NCBI GenBank assembly: GCA_023053575.1
Contig: JAKZAP010000003.1
Span: 658,561 to 722,560 of the forward strand
Reading direction: 5' to 3'
From: Branchinecta lynchi
Lineage: Eukaryota > Arthropoda > Branchiopoda > Anostraca > Branchinectidae
Length of the DNA stretch: 64,000 bases
Below, piece by piece: positions 63,413 to 64,000 of this stretch. The notes beneath the pieces are model-generated. The model ran no database searches. It was not told the DNA's origin and saw nothing but the letters and a program-made list of their open reading frames with translations. The position numbers were made by a program, and so were the translations under genes. Numbering within the stretch: position 1 is the stretch's first letter; each line of letters opens with the position of its first letter.

Positions 63413-63423
63413 TTTTCTAATAA
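63413..63423 (+). promoter_or_regulatory. TTTCTAATAA start motif, zinc-ribbon gene
   Basis: TTTTCTAATAAATGG spans the start codon and contains the TCTA core. Confidence 0.6.
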
Positions 63424-63591
63424 ATGGAGATTTATTGTATGAAATGTAAAAAGAGCACTGACACTGAATCAATGTTTAAGGCAGTGTCACACAAAAATAA
63501 TGTTCCAATGCTGAAAGGGAATTGTGTTATTTGCGGATCGAGGAAAAATCGCTTTTTAAAAAAAACCTCGACGCAGAAAAAGATATATTAA
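63424..63591 (+). CDS. Polinton zinc-ribbon protein (DUF5679-like)
   Basis: 55 codons. Two CxxC pairs, YCMKCKK (residues 4-10) and CVICGSRK (34-41), with the KG before the second pair, form the four-cysteine ribbon seen in DUF5679-type proteins of Polinton-like elements. It ends just after an 8-A run at 63558-63565. The integrase frame is open from inside this gene in the other reading frame, so gene and integrase may once have been fused or overlapping. Confidence 0.7.
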   Translation: MEIYCMKCKKSTDTESMFKAVSHKNNVPMLKGNCVICGSRKNRFLKKTSTQKKIY

Positions 63592-64000
63592 AGACGTATT
63601 ATTCTAATTATTCAGGTGTGGATGATATTTACAGAAAATTAAAAGAAAATGGAGTGAACGTTTCTAAAGATAAAATAAAAAATGTGTTGCAAAATGAGAA
63701 TGTGTATACGTTACACAAACCTTCCTATCATAACTTTGAAAGGAGGCGAGTGTATGTTCACTATGTTGATGAGCAATGGCAAGCTGATTTAGTTGACATG
63801 CAGAAATATAAAAAAGAAAATAATAAAACAAATTACATTTTAACTGTTATTGATTGCTTTAGTAAATATGCTTGGTGTATCCCTCTGAAAGACAAAACGG
63901 GTGCTGAAATAATAAAAGCATTCAGTGTTATATTTAAAGAAAGAATTCCTAAGAAACTACAAACTGATAAAGGTAAAGAATTTGTGATGAGAAATGTTCA
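63564..64000 (+). CDS. Polinton rve-family integrase, 5' part
   Basis: Open to the window edge. An N-terminal helical region (KDILKTYYSNYSGVDDIYRK) precedes the retroviral-type core with the first Asp in WQADLVDM (63786-63788) and the second in LQTDKGKEF (63966-63968), 60 residues apart; the catalytic Glu lies outside. VIDCFSKYAWCIPLK is typical of Polinton integrases. No ATG precedes the domain in frame: the frame is open only from 63501, inside the zinc-ribbon gene, and the first Met is within the catalytic core. A frameshift at the A-run is likely. Confidence 0.9.

Larger units (their letters stand above)
54959..64000 (+). mobile_element. Polinton/Maverick element, left part (runs off window)
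   Basis: It begins AGTAGTTATATAAACCGGG; Polinton ends usually begin with AG and short repeats. The gene set is diagnostic: protein-primed DNA polymerase B, FtsK/HerA-type packaging ATPase, adenain-like protease, rve integrase, plus pX-like and fiber-like proteins. The 6-bp TACGAT at 54953-54958 is the predicted target duplication. Capsid genes and the right terminal repeat are not in the window. Codon and base use (AT-rich) differ from the flanking host DNA. Several genes are intact, but polymerase and integrase carry breaks, so this copy is probably young and non-functional. Confidence 0.93.

Overview
This window is animal genomic DNA, most likely from an intron-rich invertebrate and possibly an arthropod. 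It has long GT-AG introns, many mobile-element remnants, non-LTR retrotransposon tails and an animal-type Polinton/Maverick. Species cannot be fixed from the sequence. The best protein clues are two aldo-keto reductases that resemble the insect AKR2E / AKR1-like group, which I judged from motif memory and not from a search.

Layout. From 1 to 4.6 kb lie a degenerate G-tract repeat (family B), a tandemly repeated 213-bp unit, and a large minus-strand exon for a mucin-like type I membrane protein. From 4.7 to 19.4 kb I see almost only mobile elements: a hAT-like MITE with a perfect 8-bp target duplication, a 2-kb non-autonomous hAT-like element, several 3' ends of non-LTR retrotransposons, and a roughly 1-kb repeat family (family A) bounded by GGGATCCC and carrying internal tandem repeats.

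Two tandem minus-strand aldo-keto reductase genes fill 19.5-53.4 kb. AKR gene 1 is complete: seven exons between 19490 and 42370, 333 codons plus stop, with all splice phases fitting and the D-Y-K-H tetrad present. AKR gene 2 has exons 2-7 between 43687 and 53393; its first exon must lie beyond the right edge. The proteins are about 85% identical by hand count, and parts of introns 2 and 3 are still alignable, so they arose by tandem duplication. Their introns hold MITEs of at least six families, long hairpins and retroelement fragments.

From 54959 to the right edge is the left part of a Polinton/Maverick-class virus-like transposon. It sits inside a copy of a foldback repeat that itself sits in intron 1 of AKR gene 2. 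Visible genes are a small OB-like protein and a two-TM protein on the minus strand. On the plus strand are protein-primed DNA polymerase B (broken by one in-frame stop), packaging ATPase, a fiber-like protein, a pX-like core protein, an adenain-type protease, a zinc-ribbon protein and the start of an rve integrase. Capsid genes and the right terminal repeat would lie outside the window. Six of these genes share a YCTA(A/T)-rich motif ending directly in the ATG. This suggests one common promoter with very short leaders, comparable to the TCTA motif known from mavirus. That motif is the most promising candidate for an undescribed system here.
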